Assembly (NCBI RefSeq): GCF_014764365.1
Contig: NZ_CP061718.1
Span: 3,860,501-3,924,500, forward strand
Source of the DNA: Roseococcus microcysteis
GTDB lineage: Bacteria; Pseudomonadota; Alphaproteobacteria; Acetobacterales; Acetobacteraceae
DNA length: 64,000 nt
Direction: 5' to 3'
Of this stretch, positions 1 through 9,259 are shown one piece after another (positions within the stretch are counted from its first letter, which is position 1; the number at the start of each line of letters is the position of its first letter). The notes beneath the pieces were generated by a model, which was not told the DNA's origin, ran no database searches, and was given only the letters and a program-made list of their open reading frames with translations. A program made the translations under genes and the position numbers.

Positions 1-36
1 TCCAACGGTCAGGATGGGGTTCGAGGAGAATTTCGC

Positions 37-2019
37 ATGCAAAGCTTCGCCCTGTTCCGTTTCAAGAGCCTCGGCACCAGCCTGGCATTGGCCATGACGC
101 TGGTCGCCTTCCTGGCCTGCGCGGGCTTCGCCGCCGTGCTGCTGGTGAACCAGCGCAACTCGCTCGATGAGGACACCGAACGCCGCCTCGCCAGCGCCCG
201 CACCGGCTTCGAGACGGCGCTGGCCGCCGAATCGCGCGAGGTGCTGACGGCCTCCGAAATCCTCGCCGCCCTGCCGGCCGTGACCCAGGCCGTCGTCGCG
301 CGCGACCGCGACGCGCTGCTCGCCCTGCTGCGCGACGGCCAGGTGGCCGCCCAGGCGCGCGGCCAGCGGCTGAACGTGCATCTGCCCCCCGCGGTGAACC
401 TGCTGCGGGTCTGGCGGCCCGAGCAGCATGGTGATGACATCGCCTCCCGCCGTGGCACCGTGGTCCAGGCCGCCACCACCGGCCGCAGTGTCGCGGGGCT
501 TGAGGTCGGCGCGGCGGAGGTCTCGCTCTTCGGCGTGGCGCCCATCCGGTCCGGCGGACAGGTGGTGGGCACCATGGACGTGGCGCTGGGCCTGACGCCG
601 GAGGTGCTGGGCCGCCTGCGCGACGCGGCAGGGCTGGACTTCACCCTCTATCGCCGCACGGCCGAGGGCACGGCGCGCATCGGCGGCGGCCTGCCCGGCG
701 CGCCCGATGGCACGCTGGACGCCGCCGCGCGCCAATCCATCCTGGGTGGCGCCGAGCTGCGCCGCGAGGCCCAGGCCGGCGGCCGGGACTTCGCCATCCT
801 GGCCGTGCCGCTGCGCGACTTCGCCGGCCAGCCCATCGGCACGGTGGAATTCGCCTATGACCTCTCCGCGAAGGCGGCCGCCTTCCAGACCGCCCTGCGC
901 TCGGTGGGGCTGACCGCGCTGGTCATGCTGCTGCTGGCCGCCACCGCCGGTCTGCTCTTCGCGCGCGGTCTGAGCCGCCCGCTCAAGGGCATGACGGTGG
1001 CGCTGGAAGGCCTGGCCGCGGGCCGGCTGGATGCCAGCGCCGCGGGCGCCGACCGCCGCGACGAGATCGGCGGCATGGCCCGTGCCTTCGCCACCCTGCG
1101 CGCCGCGCTGGTGGAGGCCGAGCGCCTGAAGGCCGCCCAAGCCGAGGCCGAGGCGCGCCTCGCCGCCAGCCGGGCCGAGGCCACCGCCGCCACGGCGGCC
1201 GAGGTGGAGGGTTCGCTCTCCGGCGTCACCGGCGCGCTGACCGAGGCCGGCGCCCGGCTCGCGGAGGCGAAGTCGCGGCTGGAGGAGACCTCGCTGCGCT
1301 CGGGCGCGGCCAGCCAGGACGCGGCCCAGGGGGCCGGCATGGCGGCCGAGAATGTCCGCGCCGTCGCCGCCGCCGCCGAGGAGCTGGCCGCCTCCACCAG
1401 CGAGATCGGCCGCCAGGTGAGCGAGGCCGCGCGGGTGGCCTCCGAAGCCAGCCAGCAATCGCGCGAGACGGACGCCAAGGTGCAGACGCTGACCGAGGCC
1501 GCGAGCCGCATCGGCGATGTGGTGCGCCTGATCAACGGCATCGCGGGCCAGACCAACCTGCTGGCGCTGAACGCCACGATCGAGGCCGCGCGCGCCGGCG
1601 ATGCCGGCAAGGGCTTCGCCGTGGTGGCGAGCGAGGTGAAGAACCTGGCCGGCCAGACCGCCCGTGCCACGGAGGAGATCGGCGGGCAGATCACCGCCAT
1701 GCAGGCCGCCATGGAGGCCGCGGTCAGCGCCGTGGCCGACATCGCCGCCACCATCCAGCGGCTGGACGGCATCACCACCGCCATCGCGGGCGCCGTGGAG
1801 GAGCAGGGCAGCGCCACGCGCGAGATCGCGCGCTCGGTGCAGGAAGCGGCGGTGGGCACCTCGCTCGCCTCCACCGCGGCCGAGCGCGTGGCCGGTGAGG
1901 TGGATGCCGCGCGCGGCGCGGTGCAGGGCGTGGGCGAGGCGATCGGCGTCATCGGCGAGCAGTCGGGACGGTTGGACGCCGAGGTGGGGGCGCTGGTGCG
2001 GCGGCTGCGGGCCGCATAG
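37..2019 (+). CDS. methyl-accepting chemotaxis protein
   Basis: This is a transmembrane chemoreceptor of 660 aa that should pass periplasmic ligand signals to CheA/CheW. It has a membrane segment at about residues 14-37, a periplasmic sensor of about 250 residues resembling a Cache fold, and a second membrane segment near 289-312. A HAMP domain follows to about 364, then a long Ala/Glu-rich coiled-coil signalling domain. The hairpin tip is intact near residues 503-530 ([18 protein letters not shown], then [13 protein letters not shown]). No C-terminal CheR-docking pentapeptide is visible; the protein ends VRRLRAA. The ATG follows a GAGGAGA ribosome site. No che genes are nearby, so it is an orphan receptor. 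The ligand cannot be predicted. Confidence 0.93.
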   Translation: MQSFALFRFKSLGTSLALAMTLVAFLACAGFAAVLLVNQRNSLDEDTERRLASARTGFETALAAESREVLTASEILAALPAVTQAVVARDRDALLALLRDGQVAAQARGQRLNVHLPPAVNLLRVWRPEQHGDDIASRRGTVVQAATTGRSVAGLEVGAAEVSLFGVAPIRSGGQVVGTMDVALGLTPEVLGRLRDAAGLDFTLYRRTAEGTARIGGGLPGAPDGTLDAAARQSILGGAELRREAQAGGRDFAILAVPLRDFAGQPIGTVEFAYDLSAKAAAFQTALRSVGLTALVMLLLAATAGLLFARGLSRPLKGMTVALEGLAAGRLDASAAGADRRDEIGGMARAFATLRAALVEAERLKAAQAEAEARLAASRAEATAATAAEVEGSLSGVTGALTEAGARLAEAKSRLEETSLRSGAASQDAAQGAGMAAENVRAVAAAAEELAASTSEIGRQVSEAARVASEASQQSRETDAKVQTLTEAASRIGDVVRLINGIAGQTNLLALNATIEAARAGDAGKGFAVVASEVKNLAGQTARATEEIGGQITAMQAAMEAAVSAVADIAATIQRLDGITTAIAGAVEEQGSATREIARSVQEAAVGTSLASTAAERVAGEVDAARGAVQGVGEAIGVIGEQSGRLDAEVGALVRRLRAA

Positions 2020-2070
2020 CTCCACCATCCGGTGCTTGCCGCGCCGGGCGGCAGGCGCCACACAGGCGGC

Positions 2071-2721
2071 ATGGATGATCGCTGCCGCCTCTATCTCATC
2101 ACCCCGCCGCGCCTCGATGCTGGCTTCGAGGCGCGGCTGGAAGCGGCGCTGGAGGGGGGCGACGTGGCCTGCCTCCAGCTGCGGCTGAAGGATGCCCCGC
2201 GCGAGGAGGTCATCCACTGGACGCGCCGCCTCATGCCCATTGCCCAGGCGCGGGACGTGGCCTTCCTGCTGAATGACGACGCGCCCCTGGCCGCCGAACT
2301 GGGCTGCGACGGCGCGCATCTGGGCCAGTCCGATGGCGACCATGCGGGGGCGCGGATGCTGCTCTCCGGGCGCATCCTCGGCATCACCTGCCACGCCTCC
2401 CGCCACCTGGCCATGAATGCCGGCGAGACGGGCGCGGACTATGTGGCCTTCGGGGCCTTCTTCCCCACCAGCACGAAGGAGACGCAGCATGTGGCGGAGC
2501 TGGAGCTGCTGTCCTGGTGGAGCTCGGTGATGGAAATTCCCTCCGTCGCCATCGGGGGCATCACGGCGGAGAATTGCGCGCCGCTGGTCCAGGCCGGGGC
2601 GGATTTCCTGGCCGTGGTGGGCGCGGTGTGGAACCACCTGGAGGGCCCGGCGGCGGGCGTGGCCGCGATGAATGCCGCCATCGCCGCCGCATTGGCCGAG
2701 ACCCCCGCCCATGGAACTTGA
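2071..2721 (+). CDS. thiE: thiamine phosphate synthase (ThiE/TenI superfamily)
   Basis: The 216-aa TIM-barrel protein is likely to join HMP-pyrophosphate and the thiazole phosphate to give thiamine phosphate. Recognisable family blocks are YLITPP near the N-terminus, QLRLKD (about 36-41), the LLNDD / GAHLGQSD phosphate-binding region, [15 protein letters not shown], and the C-terminal SVAIGGI phosphate loop. An in-frame GTG 39 bases upstream exists, but the ATG at 2071 gives the usual N-terminus. The gene overlaps the following PhzF-like gene by 11 bases, so the two are probably co-transcribed. Some alphaproteobacteria carry several ThiE-like paralogues and no other thi gene is nearby, so a TenI-like role is possible. 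Confidence 0.82.
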   Translation: MDDRCRLYLITPPRLDAGFEARLEAALEGGDVACLQLRLKDAPREEVIHWTRRLMPIAQARDVAFLLNDDAPLAAELGCDGAHLGQSDGDHAGARMLLSGRILGITCHASRHLAMNAGETGADYVAFGAFFPTSTKETQHVAELELLSWWSSVMEIPSVAIGGITAENCAPLVQAGADFLAVVGAVWNHLEGPAAGVAAMNAAIAAALAETPAHGT

Positions 2722-3580
2722 CTACGAGACCGCCGACGTCTTCACGACCACCCGCTTCGGCGGCAACCCGCTGGCCGTGGTGCACGGCGCAGAGGCGCTG
2801 GACGGCGCGCGCATGCAGGCCATCGCGCGGGAGTTCAACCTGTCCGAGACGGTCTTCGTCCTGCCCTCGGGCGTGGCCGATGCGCGGCTGCGCATCTTCA
2901 CCCCGGGCCAGGAGGTGCCCTTCGCCGGCCACCCCAATGTGGGCGCGGCGGTGCTGCTGGCCCGCCGCCTGGACGGCGCGCCCGCGACGCTGCGGCTGGA
3001 GCAGGAGGCCGGCATCGTTACCGCCTGGATCACCCGCAACGCCGCCGGCACGCCCACGGCCGCGGAGATCGAGGCGCCGCTCCCCCTGCAGCTCGGCGCC
3101 AATCTCGACCCCGCCGAGGTGGCCCTCTGCGCCGGCCTGCCGCCCGGCGCCATCCACCTGAACGGCCACCCGCCCATCGAGGCCGGCTGCGGCCTGCCCT
3201 TCGCCATCGCGGAGGTGGAGGATGTGGCCACCCTCGCCACCGCCACGCCCGACATCGCGGCGTTCCGCCGCCACCTCTCCCGCACGGGCGCGCTGCTGCT
3301 GCACGCGCCGCTGGGCCTCGGCCGGCGTCGCGTGCGGATGTTCTCGCCGCTGGACGGCATTGGCGAGGACCCGGCCACCGGCAGCGCCAATTGCGCGCTC
3401 GCCGGCCTGCTGCTGGCCGTGGCGGGCGGCAGCCTGCTGAACCTGGAGGTGGAACAGGGCGTCGAGATGGGCCGCCCCAGCCTGCTGCACCTGGCGGCAA
3501 GGCGTGACGCGGACGGCGCCATCCGCGTGCGCGTGGGCGGCGGGGTGGTTCCCGTGGCGCGCGGCACCATCTGGGTGTGA
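2711..3580 (+). CDS. PhzF family isomerase/epimerase
   Basis: This 289-aa protein has the two-lobed diaminopimelate-epimerase-like fold of the PhzF family. The N-terminal block [11 protein letters not shown], the [11 protein letters not shown] segment with the conserved catalytic-type Glu, GHPNVGAA, and the C-terminal [14 protein letters not shown] block are all present. Family members catalyse isomerisation or ring closure of small metabolites, or are uncharacterised. No phenazine genes are nearby, so the substrate is unknown. The ATG at 2711 starts inside the end of thiE. The stop codon TGA overlaps the ATG of the next methyltransferase (TGATG), consistent with a three-gene operon. Confidence 0.88.
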   Translation: MELDYETADVFTTTRFGGNPLAVVHGAEALDGARMQAIAREFNLSETVFVLPSGVADARLRIFTPGQEVPFAGHPNVGAAVLLARRLDGAPATLRLEQEAGIVTAWITRNAAGTPTAAEIEAPLPLQLGANLDPAEVALCAGLPPGAIHLNGHPPIEAGCGLPFAIAEVEDVATLATATPDIAAFRRHLSRTGALLLHAPLGLGRRRVRMFSPLDGIGEDPATGSANCALAGLLLAVAGGSLLNLEVEQGVEMGRPSLLHLAARRDADGAIRVRVGGGVVPVARGTIWV

Positions 3581-4314
3581 TGGAGGAGATCGATTTCTTT
3601 CGTGCCCTGCACCGGCCTGGCACCATCCTCGACATCGGCGCCCATGACGGGCTGCTGACCGCGCCGCTCGCCGAGCTGCCCGGCGCGCATGTCATCGCCT
3701 TCGAACCCCTGCCGAGCGCCATGGCCCGGCTGCGCGAGAGGCTTGGCACCCACCCCCGCGTCACCCTGCGCCCCGAGGCGCTGGGCGCCACCCATGGCGA
3801 AGCCACACTGACCCTGCCCGTGGTGGCGGGTGAGGCGGCGGAGCAATGGGCGAGCCTCGCCAAGACCTATGCGGGCCATGCGGGTGTGACCACGGAGCGA
3901 CACCCCGTCACCCTCCTGCCGCTGGACGCGCTGGAGCTGACCGACGTCACCGCCATCAAGCTCGACGCCGAGGGCTATGAGGAGGAGGTGCTGCAAGGCG
4001 GCCGCGAGACGCTGCGCCGGTGCCGGCCGGTGCTGTCGATCGAGATCGAGGAACGCCACCGCCCGGGCAGCACGGTCGCGGTGCCGGCACTGCTGGCCGG
4101 GCTGGGCTATTCGGCCTGGTTCTGGCACGCGGGGCGCCTGCACCCCTTTGCGGCCTTCGACGCGGCCACCATGCAGGTGGCCAGCCCCGACCCCAGCGTC
4201 TTCACCGCCTCCGACCCCTATATCTTCACCTTCTTCTTCCTGCCCGAGGCAACCGCCGCCGCGCAGCTGCGCCAGCTGGCCGAGTCGGGTTTCGGGGCAG
4301 GGGAGCAGGGGTGA
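3580..4314 (+). CDS. FkbM family SAM-dependent methyltransferase
   Basis: This 244-aa protein has a Rossmann methyltransferase N-terminus with the SAM-binding glycine motif ILDIGAHDG near residue 16 and VIAFEPLP as the acidic second strand. The later KLDAEGYEEEVLQGG block is the FkbM family signature. FkbM enzymes O-methylate sugars or natural products, and the acceptor here is not evident. The ATG overlaps the upstream phzF-like stop; a GTG three bases earlier is also possible. It is the last gene of the thiE-phzF-fkbM unit. A strong hairpin lies downstream, between it and the convergent cytochrome gene. Confidence 0.85.
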   Translation: MEEIDFFRALHRPGTILDIGAHDGLLTAPLAELPGAHVIAFEPLPSAMARLRERLGTHPRVTLRPEALGATHGEATLTLPVVAGEAAEQWASLAKTYAGHAGVTTERHPVTLLPLDALELTDVTAIKLDAEGYEEEVLQGGRETLRRCRPVLSIEIEERHRPGSTVAVPALLAGLGYSAWFWHAGRLHPFAAFDAATMQVASPDPSVFTASDPYIFTFFFLPEATAAAQLRQLAESGFGAGEQG

Positions 4315-4363
4315 CGCCGGGAAAGCCGGTCCGCCACGGTCCGAGGCCCCTGGCGGGATGAGG

Positions 4364-4390
4364 CCGGGAGGGGCGGCGCGCCCTTCCCGG
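4364..4390. terminator. hairpin between convergent genes
   Basis: A 12-bp stem (CCGGGAGGGGCG with CGCCCTTCCCGG, one G-T wobble) closes on a 3-base GCG loop, between the ends of the fkbM-like and cytochrome c' genes. There is no T-tract on either side. It is a candidate bidirectional terminator or 3'-end stabiliser, not a proven one. Confidence 0.45.
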
Positions 4391-4401
4391 TGGCACCAGC
4401 G

Positions 4402-4851
4402 CTATCGCGCCCGGAACGGCCGGTGGCAATCGCCGCAGGCCGCGCCCGTGGCCTGCAGGGCGGCGCCGAAGGCGCGGGCGTCGCCCGACTGCGCGGCGGC
4501 GTTCAGCGCTTCGAGGCGCGCGGGGAGGGCGGCGGCGACGCGCTCGAAGGTCGCGCGGTCGGTCCAGATCTCGGGCAGGGCGCGGGTGTCGAGCCCCGCC
4601 GTCCCGCGCGCCGTGCCCTCCGGGAAACGGGCGGGGAAGTTCACGAAGAAGGCCTGCACGGCGGCCACCCGCTCGGCGGCCGGGCGGGGGTCGCTGCCCG
4701 CGCGCGCGATGGCGGCCATGGCCTCCATATGGGCGCCCACGGCGCGCAGCCCGTCGCGGCGCTCCTGGACGATCTGGGCGGGGTTGGTTTGCGCCGCGGC
4801 GGTGCCCAGCAGGGCCAGCAGGCCGAGACCGATGAGGAGTGGCTTTGACAT
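4402..4851 (-). CDS. cytochrome c' (class II c-type cytochrome)
   Basis: This 149-aa periplasmic haem protein has a signal peptide (hydrophobic run LLIGLGLLALLGTAAA, cleavage about after residue 20). The mature part is a four-helix-type sequence, with the haem attachment motif CGDCH at residues 139-143, almost at the C-terminus, as is normal for cytochromes c'. Family members bind NO or CO, or transfer electrons; the specific role is unknown. The ATG at 4851 is preferred over upstream in-frame starts because it places the signal peptide at the N-terminus. It stands alone on the minus strand between the fkbM-like gene and tRNA-Pro. Confidence 0.88.
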   Translation of the reverse strand: MSKPLLIGLGLLALLGTAAAQTNPAQIVQERRDGLRAVGAHMEAMAAIARAGSDPRPAAERVAAVQAFFVNFPARFPEGTARGTAGLDTRALPEIWTDRATFERVAAALPARLEALNAAAQSGDARAFGAALQATGAACGDCHRPFRAR

Positions 4852-4939
4852 TCGGCTGTCGCTCACAGGTTGAGGCTTTTCATTGCACACCCCCGGCTTG
4901 CCCGCCAAGCGCCGTAACGTTAAGAGACCCGCACGGCGC

Positions 4940-5016
4940 CGGAGTGTAGCTCAGCCTGGTAGAGCACTGTGTTCGGGACGCAGGGGCCGGAGGTTCGAAT
5001 CCTCTCACTCCGACCA
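4940..5016 (+). tRNA. tRNA-Pro (anticodon CGG)
   Basis: A complete cloverleaf: acceptor CGGAGTG pairs with CACTCCG. The anticodon stem CTGTG/CGCAG encloses loop TTCGGGA (anticodon CGG), the T arm has GGTTCGAATCC, and the encoded 3' end is ACCA. It lies 7 bases from the stop codon of the convergent sugar transferase gene and marks the left edge of the polysaccharide block. Confidence 0.96.
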
Positions 5017-5023
5017 GCCGTTT

Positions 5024-6442
5024 TCAGACATCCCGCCAGTCATGGCGCCGCGCCTCGAAGGCGTCGCGACCCAGCATGAAGACGGCGGCCGTGCGCGCCA
5101 GGATGCGCAAATCCAGCCAGAGCGACCATTCGGAGAGATAAGCGAGGTCATGCGCCACCACCTCCCGCGCCATGGCCGGGCCCGCGATGGTGCCTGACAG
5201 GCCGTTGACCTGCGCCCAGCCGGTGATGCCGGGCTTCAGGCGGTGGCGCGCGCCATAGCCGGGCACGATCTCCTCCATGGGCAGGCCCGCCACCTCGATG
5301 CCGGGGACGTGCGGGCGGGGGCCCACGAAGCTCATCTCGCCGCGCAGCACGTTGATGATCTGCGGCATCTCGTCAATGCAGGTGGCGCGCAGGAAGGCGC
5401 CCACGCGGGTGATGCGCCGGTCCCCCTCGCGCACGCCGCGGCGCCCGTCATCGGCCGGGTCCAGGCGCAGGGTACGCAGCTTCAGCACCTCGAAGGGCCG
5501 GCCGAACTGGCCCACGCGCCGCTGGCGGAACAGCACAGGCCCGGGGCTTTCCAGCCGGATGGCGATGGCGGCCAGGGCCAGGACGGGCAGCACCACCAAG
5601 GACAGACCGGCCGCCAGCAGCTTGTCCAGCGCCCCCTTCACCAGGATGGCCGCGCCCGGCACCGGGGCGCGCACGAGACGCAAGGCCGGCCGACCGGCGA
5701 TGAGCGGGCGCGGCGCCCCCTGCGGCGCGGCGTTGTCGCCCCCCAGCATGACCATCACGTCGGAGGAGAGCCATTGCACCTGCTGGATCACGCGCAGGAT
5801 GTCGATGGCGCGGCGCATCGGCAGCGCGATGACGATGACGTCAATCCGCTCCCGCGCCGCCAGTGCCGCCAGCGCCCGCACATCGCCGCGCACCGGCACG
5901 CCATGCAGGGCGGCGGGGCGGCGCGTCGCGTCGCGGTCGTCGAAGATGCCCACCATGTCGGGGGGCTCGACATTCTCGGGCGCGGTCAGGTCCGCGATCA
6001 GCCCCTCCGCCTCCTCGCTGGCGCCGATGATGGCGATGCGCCGCCGCAGCCAACCTTGCCGCACGCCGAACTGCGCGGCGGTGGAGACGAGCAGGCGCGA
6101 CGCCATCAGCAACATGCCCGCGAGCGCCGGCCACAGCACCAGGGCATGGGCGGCCTGGCCGCCCAGCGTGGCCAGCGCCAGCAGCACGGCCGTGAGGCCG
6201 ACCAGCGCCGGATAGGCCATGGCCTCCAGCACGGTCCAGGGCAGGCGCAGCATCTGGCCCAGATGGACGGGGCCAAAGGCGCGCATCAGCAGGAAGGTCA
6301 TCACCGGCAGGAGGAAGGCGATGAGCGCGCCCTCCAGCGGCGAGAAGGCCAGCGGCGTCGGCCCCGCCCGCATCCAGACGAGGCCTGCCAGGGCCAGGGC
6401 CAGCAGGTCGGCCAGCCCCGCCGCCTGGCGCAGCAAAGCCAC
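5024..6442 (-). CDS. polyprenyl-phosphate sugar phosphotransferase (exopolysaccharide initiation)
   Basis: This 472-aa protein resembles WcaJ/GumD enzymes, which transfer a sugar-1-phosphate to undecaprenyl phosphate to start exopolysaccharide repeat synthesis at the inner membrane. The N-terminal 130 residues contain about four membrane helices. A Rossmann-like CoA-binding middle domain follows (RRIAIIGASEEAEG). Another membrane segment lies near 275-300. The C-terminal catalytic domain has KLRTLR, DEMPQIINVLRGEMSFVGPRP and GITGWAQVNG. The start is GTG; the frame stays open about 90 bases further upstream without an ATG, so the true N-terminus may be longer. It is transcribed away from the Wzz/Wza-like genes and shares their upstream region. 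Confidence 0.9.
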   Translation of the reverse strand: MALLRQAAGLADLLALALAGLVWMRAGPTPLAFSPLEGALIAFLLPVMTFLLMRAFGPVHLGQMLRLPWTVLEAMAYPALVGLTAVLLALATLGGQAAHALVLWPALAGMLLMASRLLVSTAAQFGVRQGWLRRRIAIIGASEEAEGLIADLTAPENVEPPDMVGIFDDRDATRRPAALHGVPVRGDVRALAALAARERIDVIVIALPMRRAIDILRVIQQVQWLSSDVMVMLGGDNAAPQGAPRPLIAGRPALRLVRAPVPGAAILVKGALDKLLAAGLSLVVLPVLALAAIAIRLESPGPVLFRQRRVGQFGRPFEVLKLRTLRLDPADDGRRGVREGDRRITRVGAFLRATCIDEMPQIINVLRGEMSFVGPRPHVPGIEVAGLPMEEIVPGYGARHRLKPGITGWAQVNGLSGTIAGPAMAREVVAHDLAYLSEWSLWLDLRILARTAAVFMLGRDAFEARRHDWRDV

Positions 6443-6596
6443 GGGCGAGGCGCTGCCGGCCGCGGGTGGCGCGGCAATGCCGGTCGCGGACAGGATTTCG
6501 GACAGTTGACCCTCCCCGCGGCCTTGACCTCAACTGGAGGATAGCGCGCTTCGCCCAAAGGAACAGCCTTCCTGCGTGGCTGGGCGCGGCCAATGC

Positions 6597-6623
6597 TTGT
6601 CCGGTGCCCCCGCGCGGCATAAA
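6597..6623 (+). promoter_or_regulatory. possible sigma-70-like promoter for the polysaccharide export genes
   Basis: TTGTCC (6597-6602) and CATAAA (6618-6623) are separated by 15 bases, in the region between the divergent sugar transferase and Wzz-like genes. The spacing is short and the -10 match is imperfect. It is offered only as the best candidate in that region. Confidence 0.25.
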
Positions 6624-6716
6624 CTCGACGTAACGGAAGGCGGCGCTTCGCCCGGCTTTCGTTGCACTGCCCGCCATGGCCCTGATGGCCGGCATCCTTT
6701 GCTGGGGACATCGCGC

Positions 6717-8561
6717 TTGGCCACCCTGCGGATCGATACCCCTGGCGTTGCCCCCCCGCCCTCGGCGGGATGGTCGCGCCGCCATGGCTGGTGGGCGACG
6801 GCGCGCTGGCGCGCCCCCTGGGTTCTGGCCGCGCTGCTGCTGCCCCCGGCGCTGGCCCTGCTTCTCGCCGCGCGCGTGCCGCCCATGCGCGAGGCCGAGA
6901 TGCTGCTGCGCCTGGACGCGCCGCAGGCCGCCCTGGCCGAGGCCGCCCTGCTGCGCGAGCAGGCGCCCCGCGTGACCGACGCGGCCGCCGGCCCGCCGCG
7001 CATGGAGATCCTGGCGGAGGGGCGGGTGCTGCGCCTCGTCCTGCCGCACCCAGACGCCCGTGCCGCCACGGCGCAGGTCGAGGCACTGGTGCGCGCCTGG
7101 CTCGCGGCGCGGGAGGCGTTCTGGTCCGATGCCGAGGCCACGCGCCTCGCCGCGCGCCTCGCCGCCCTGGAGGAGGAGGTCCGCGCCACCGCCGCCCGCC
7201 TGGGCGCGCTGGATTTGGCGCAGGAGGCGGCCGCCGCCATCGCCCACCGCCAGCGCCTGGCCGAGCGGCTGGACGCCCTGGCCGCCGAACGCGCCGCCGC
7301 CATGGGCCGCCTCGCCGCCGCCGAGGCCGCGCTGGCCGCCCAGCCCGGCCGGGTCCTGGGCGCCGTCGAGCGCAGCAACGCGCCGCTGATGGAGGAACCC
7401 CGCACCCTGCTCACGCGGCTTCTGGCCGAGCGCGCCCGCATGCGCGCCCAATACCAGCCCGACGCGCCCATGCTGGCGGAGCTGGAGGCGCGCATCACGG
7501 ACGCCCGCCGCGCCCTGTCCCAGGCGAGCGGCCAGCGCGTCGAGACCGCGCGCGAGGAACGCAACCCGCTGCTGGACGGGCTGGCGGCGCAGGTGGTGGA
7601 CGCGCGCATCGCCCGCGATGCCCTGGCCGAGGAGATCGCCGAGACCACGCGGCTGCGCACCGAGGCGGAGGCGCGCGCGGCCGCCCTGCTGGCCGCCCTG
7701 GAACCCGGCCGCGAGCGTGCCGCCCTGGCCGCCCGCCTGGCCGCCCGCCCCGTGCAGCAGGCGGCCCCGGTGGGCGTGCCCGAGGCCGCCACCCTGCGCC
7801 CCGGCACGACCCATCCCGGCCCCGCCTGGGTCGCGGCCGGCGCGGGCGCGGGGCTGGTCCTGGCCCTGCTGATGGGCGCGCTGCTGACCCGCTGGCGCAC
7901 CGTCTTCCTGCACCCGGCCGAGGCCGAGCGCGCGACCGGTCTGGCTGGCCTGGGCGCCATGCCCGCGCGCGGCGGGGCCGGCACGCCGCCGGCCATCGCG
8001 AGCCTCGCCGTGCAGTTGCTGGACAGCGCGCCGCCCGGCCACGCGCAGATGGTGCAGTTCCTCGGCACCACCGCCGAGGATGGGCGGGACGCCGCCGCCC
8101 GCGCCTTGGCGGTGGAGCTGGCGCGCGTCCATGGGCTGTCGGTGGCACTGATCGACCTGGATGGCGATGGCCGCCGGCACCTGGCCACCCTGGGCGACCC
8201 CGCGCAGCCGCCCATCCCCTCGCCCGAGGGCGTCTTCGCCCATGCGACGGGGGTGCCGCGCCTCTGGGTGACCTACCAGCGGCGCGAGGCCGCGCTGATG
8301 ACGCCCCACGCGCTGGAAACAGGCGTGCTGCACATGGCCGACCGGCTGCGCACCGCCTTCGACGTCTGCGTGCTGATCGGCGGCGCCGGGATGGACCATT
8401 ATGCCCGCCGGCGCCTGTCGGCGCTGGTGGACGGCAATATCCTGGTGGTGGGGCGCGGCCGCACGCGCGCGCCGGCGGCGCGCGAAATGATCGGCCAGGT
8501 GCAGGCCGGCGGTGGGCGCTTCTTCGGCCTGTTCTGGACGGAAGGCGCGCGCGCGGCATGA
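6717..8561 (+). CDS. Wzz/GumC-like polysaccharide co-polymerase with degenerate kinase-like C-terminal domain
   Basis: This inner-membrane protein likely governs chain length or export of the exopolysaccharide. From the TTG at 6717 it is 614 aa. Membrane segments lie near residues 34-56 and 370-393, flanking a long Ala/Glu/Arg-rich coiled coil in the periplasm. The cytoplasmic C-terminal domain (about 430-614) resembles the CpsD/BY-kinase fold (VALIDLDGDG as Walker A'-like strand). At the P-loop position it has GTTAEDGRDAAARA, without the GKS/T lysine, and there is no tyrosine-rich tail, so kinase activity is unlikely. The frame is open from a GTG at 6576; TTG 6717 is chosen for the GGGGA upstream and for a sensible N-terminus. 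The stop overlaps the next gene (ATGA). Confidence 0.82.
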   Translation: MATLRIDTPGVAPPPSAGWSRRHGWWATARWRAPWVLAALLLPPALALLLAARVPPMREAEMLLRLDAPQAALAEAALLREQAPRVTDAAAGPPRMEILAEGRVLRLVLPHPDARAATAQVEALVRAWLAAREAFWSDAEATRLAARLAALEEEVRATAARLGALDLAQEAAAAIAHRQRLAERLDALAAERAAAMGRLAAAEAALAAQPGRVLGAVERSNAPLMEEPRTLLTRLLAERARMRAQYQPDAPMLAELEARITDARRALSQASGQRVETAREERNPLLDGLAAQVVDARIARDALAEEIAETTRLRTEAEARAAALLAALEPGRERAALAARLAARPVQQAAPVGVPEAATLRPGTTHPGPAWVAAGAGAGLVLALLMGALLTRWRTVFLHPAEAERATGLAGLGAMPARGGAGTPPAIASLAVQLLDSAPPGHAQMVQFLGTTAEDGRDAAARALAVELARVHGLSVALIDLDGDGRRHLATLGDPAQPPIPSPEGVFAHATGVPRLWVTYQRREAALMTPHALETGVLHMADRLRTAFDVCVLIGGAGMDHYARRRLSALVDGNILVVGRGRTRAPAAREMIGQVQAGGGRFFGLFWTEGARAA

Positions 8562-9259
8562 GGCGCGCCCTGCTGCTTCTGCCCCTGCTGGCCGCCTGCA
8601 CCGGGCAGGAAATTCGCGTGCAGCAGCAGCGGCCGGAGGGCTTCACCGCCTGGACGGACGCGCCCCCCGTCTACCGCTTCGGCCCCGGCGACCGCCTGAA
8701 CGTGCGCTTCCGCCTGACGCCGGAACTGAACGAGGTGGCGCTGGTGGGCCCTGACGGCACCATCGCGCTGCGGGCCGCGGGGCGGGTGCGGGTGGGCGGC
8801 CTTTCGCCCGCCGAGGCCGAGGCCGCCATCGCCCAGGCCTCGCGCCGCCTGCTGCTGAACCCCGAGGTCAGCGTGGGGTTCGACGAGACCGCCGCCAACC
8901 AGGTCTTCGTGGGCGGCATGGTGGAGCGCTCCGGCGCCTTCCCGCTGGTGGGCCGTCGCGGCGTGCTGGAGGCCATCATGCTGGCCGGCGGCTTCACGCC
9001 CGAGGCGCGGATGAACGAGGTGGTGCTGATCCGCCGCGACCCCGACAACCGCCCCATGCTCCGCACCGTGAACCTGCAGGGCTTCGCCGCGCGGGCCGAG
9101 GCCGATGTGCCGCTCTTTCCGGGCGACATCGTCTTCGTGCCGCGCAGCCGCATCGCGGAGGTGGCCAATTTCGTGGACCAGGCCATCAACCGCACGCTGC
9201 CCTTCTCGCGGGGGTTCAGCTACACCATCAACCGTGGCGCCACGGCCGGGACGTTTTGA
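8558..9259 (+). CDS. Wza-like polysaccharide export lipoprotein
   Basis: This 233-aa lipoprotein likely forms the outer-membrane or periplasmic part of the exopolysaccharide export channel. The signal has lipobox LLAAC with Cys14. The Poly_export domain (YRFGPGDRLNVRF, PDGTIALRAAGRVRVGGLSPAEAE) spans about 35-120. An SLBB-like segment (VFVGGMVERSGAFPL, LEAIMLAGGF) and the closing LFPGDIVFVPRS follow. It is shorter than E. coli Wza (about 380 aa), as is common for alphaproteobacterial homologues with one SLBB unit. It starts at an ATGA overlap with the Wzz-like gene, and its stop overlaps the TTG of the next gene, giving a tight three-gene operon. Confidence 0.92.
   Translation: MRRALLLLPLLAACTGQEIRVQQQRPEGFTAWTDAPPVYRFGPGDRLNVRFRLTPELNEVALVGPDGTIALRAAGRVRVGGLSPAEAEAAIAQASRRLLLNPEVSVGFDETAANQVFVGGMVERSGAFPLVGRRGVLEAIMLAGGFTPEARMNEVVLIRRDPDNRPMLRTVNLQGFAARAEADVPLFPGDIVFVPRSRIAEVANFVDQAINRTLPFSRGFSYTINRGATAGTF

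Noticed and set aside
2032-2070. GTG at 2032 as the start of the thiE-like gene
   Set aside because: It adds 13 residues without homology. The ATG at 2071 gives the usual N-terminus YLITPP within 12 residues.
4940-5016. Attachment-site duplication of the tRNA-Pro 3' end
   Set aside because: I found no second copy of its last 20 bases in the window, and no integrase gene.
5243-6544. A 433-codon plus-strand frame antisense to the sugar transferase, and similar long antisense frames over most genes
   Set aside because: They are antisense or off-frame shadows caused by high GC. The opposite frames encode recognisable proteins.
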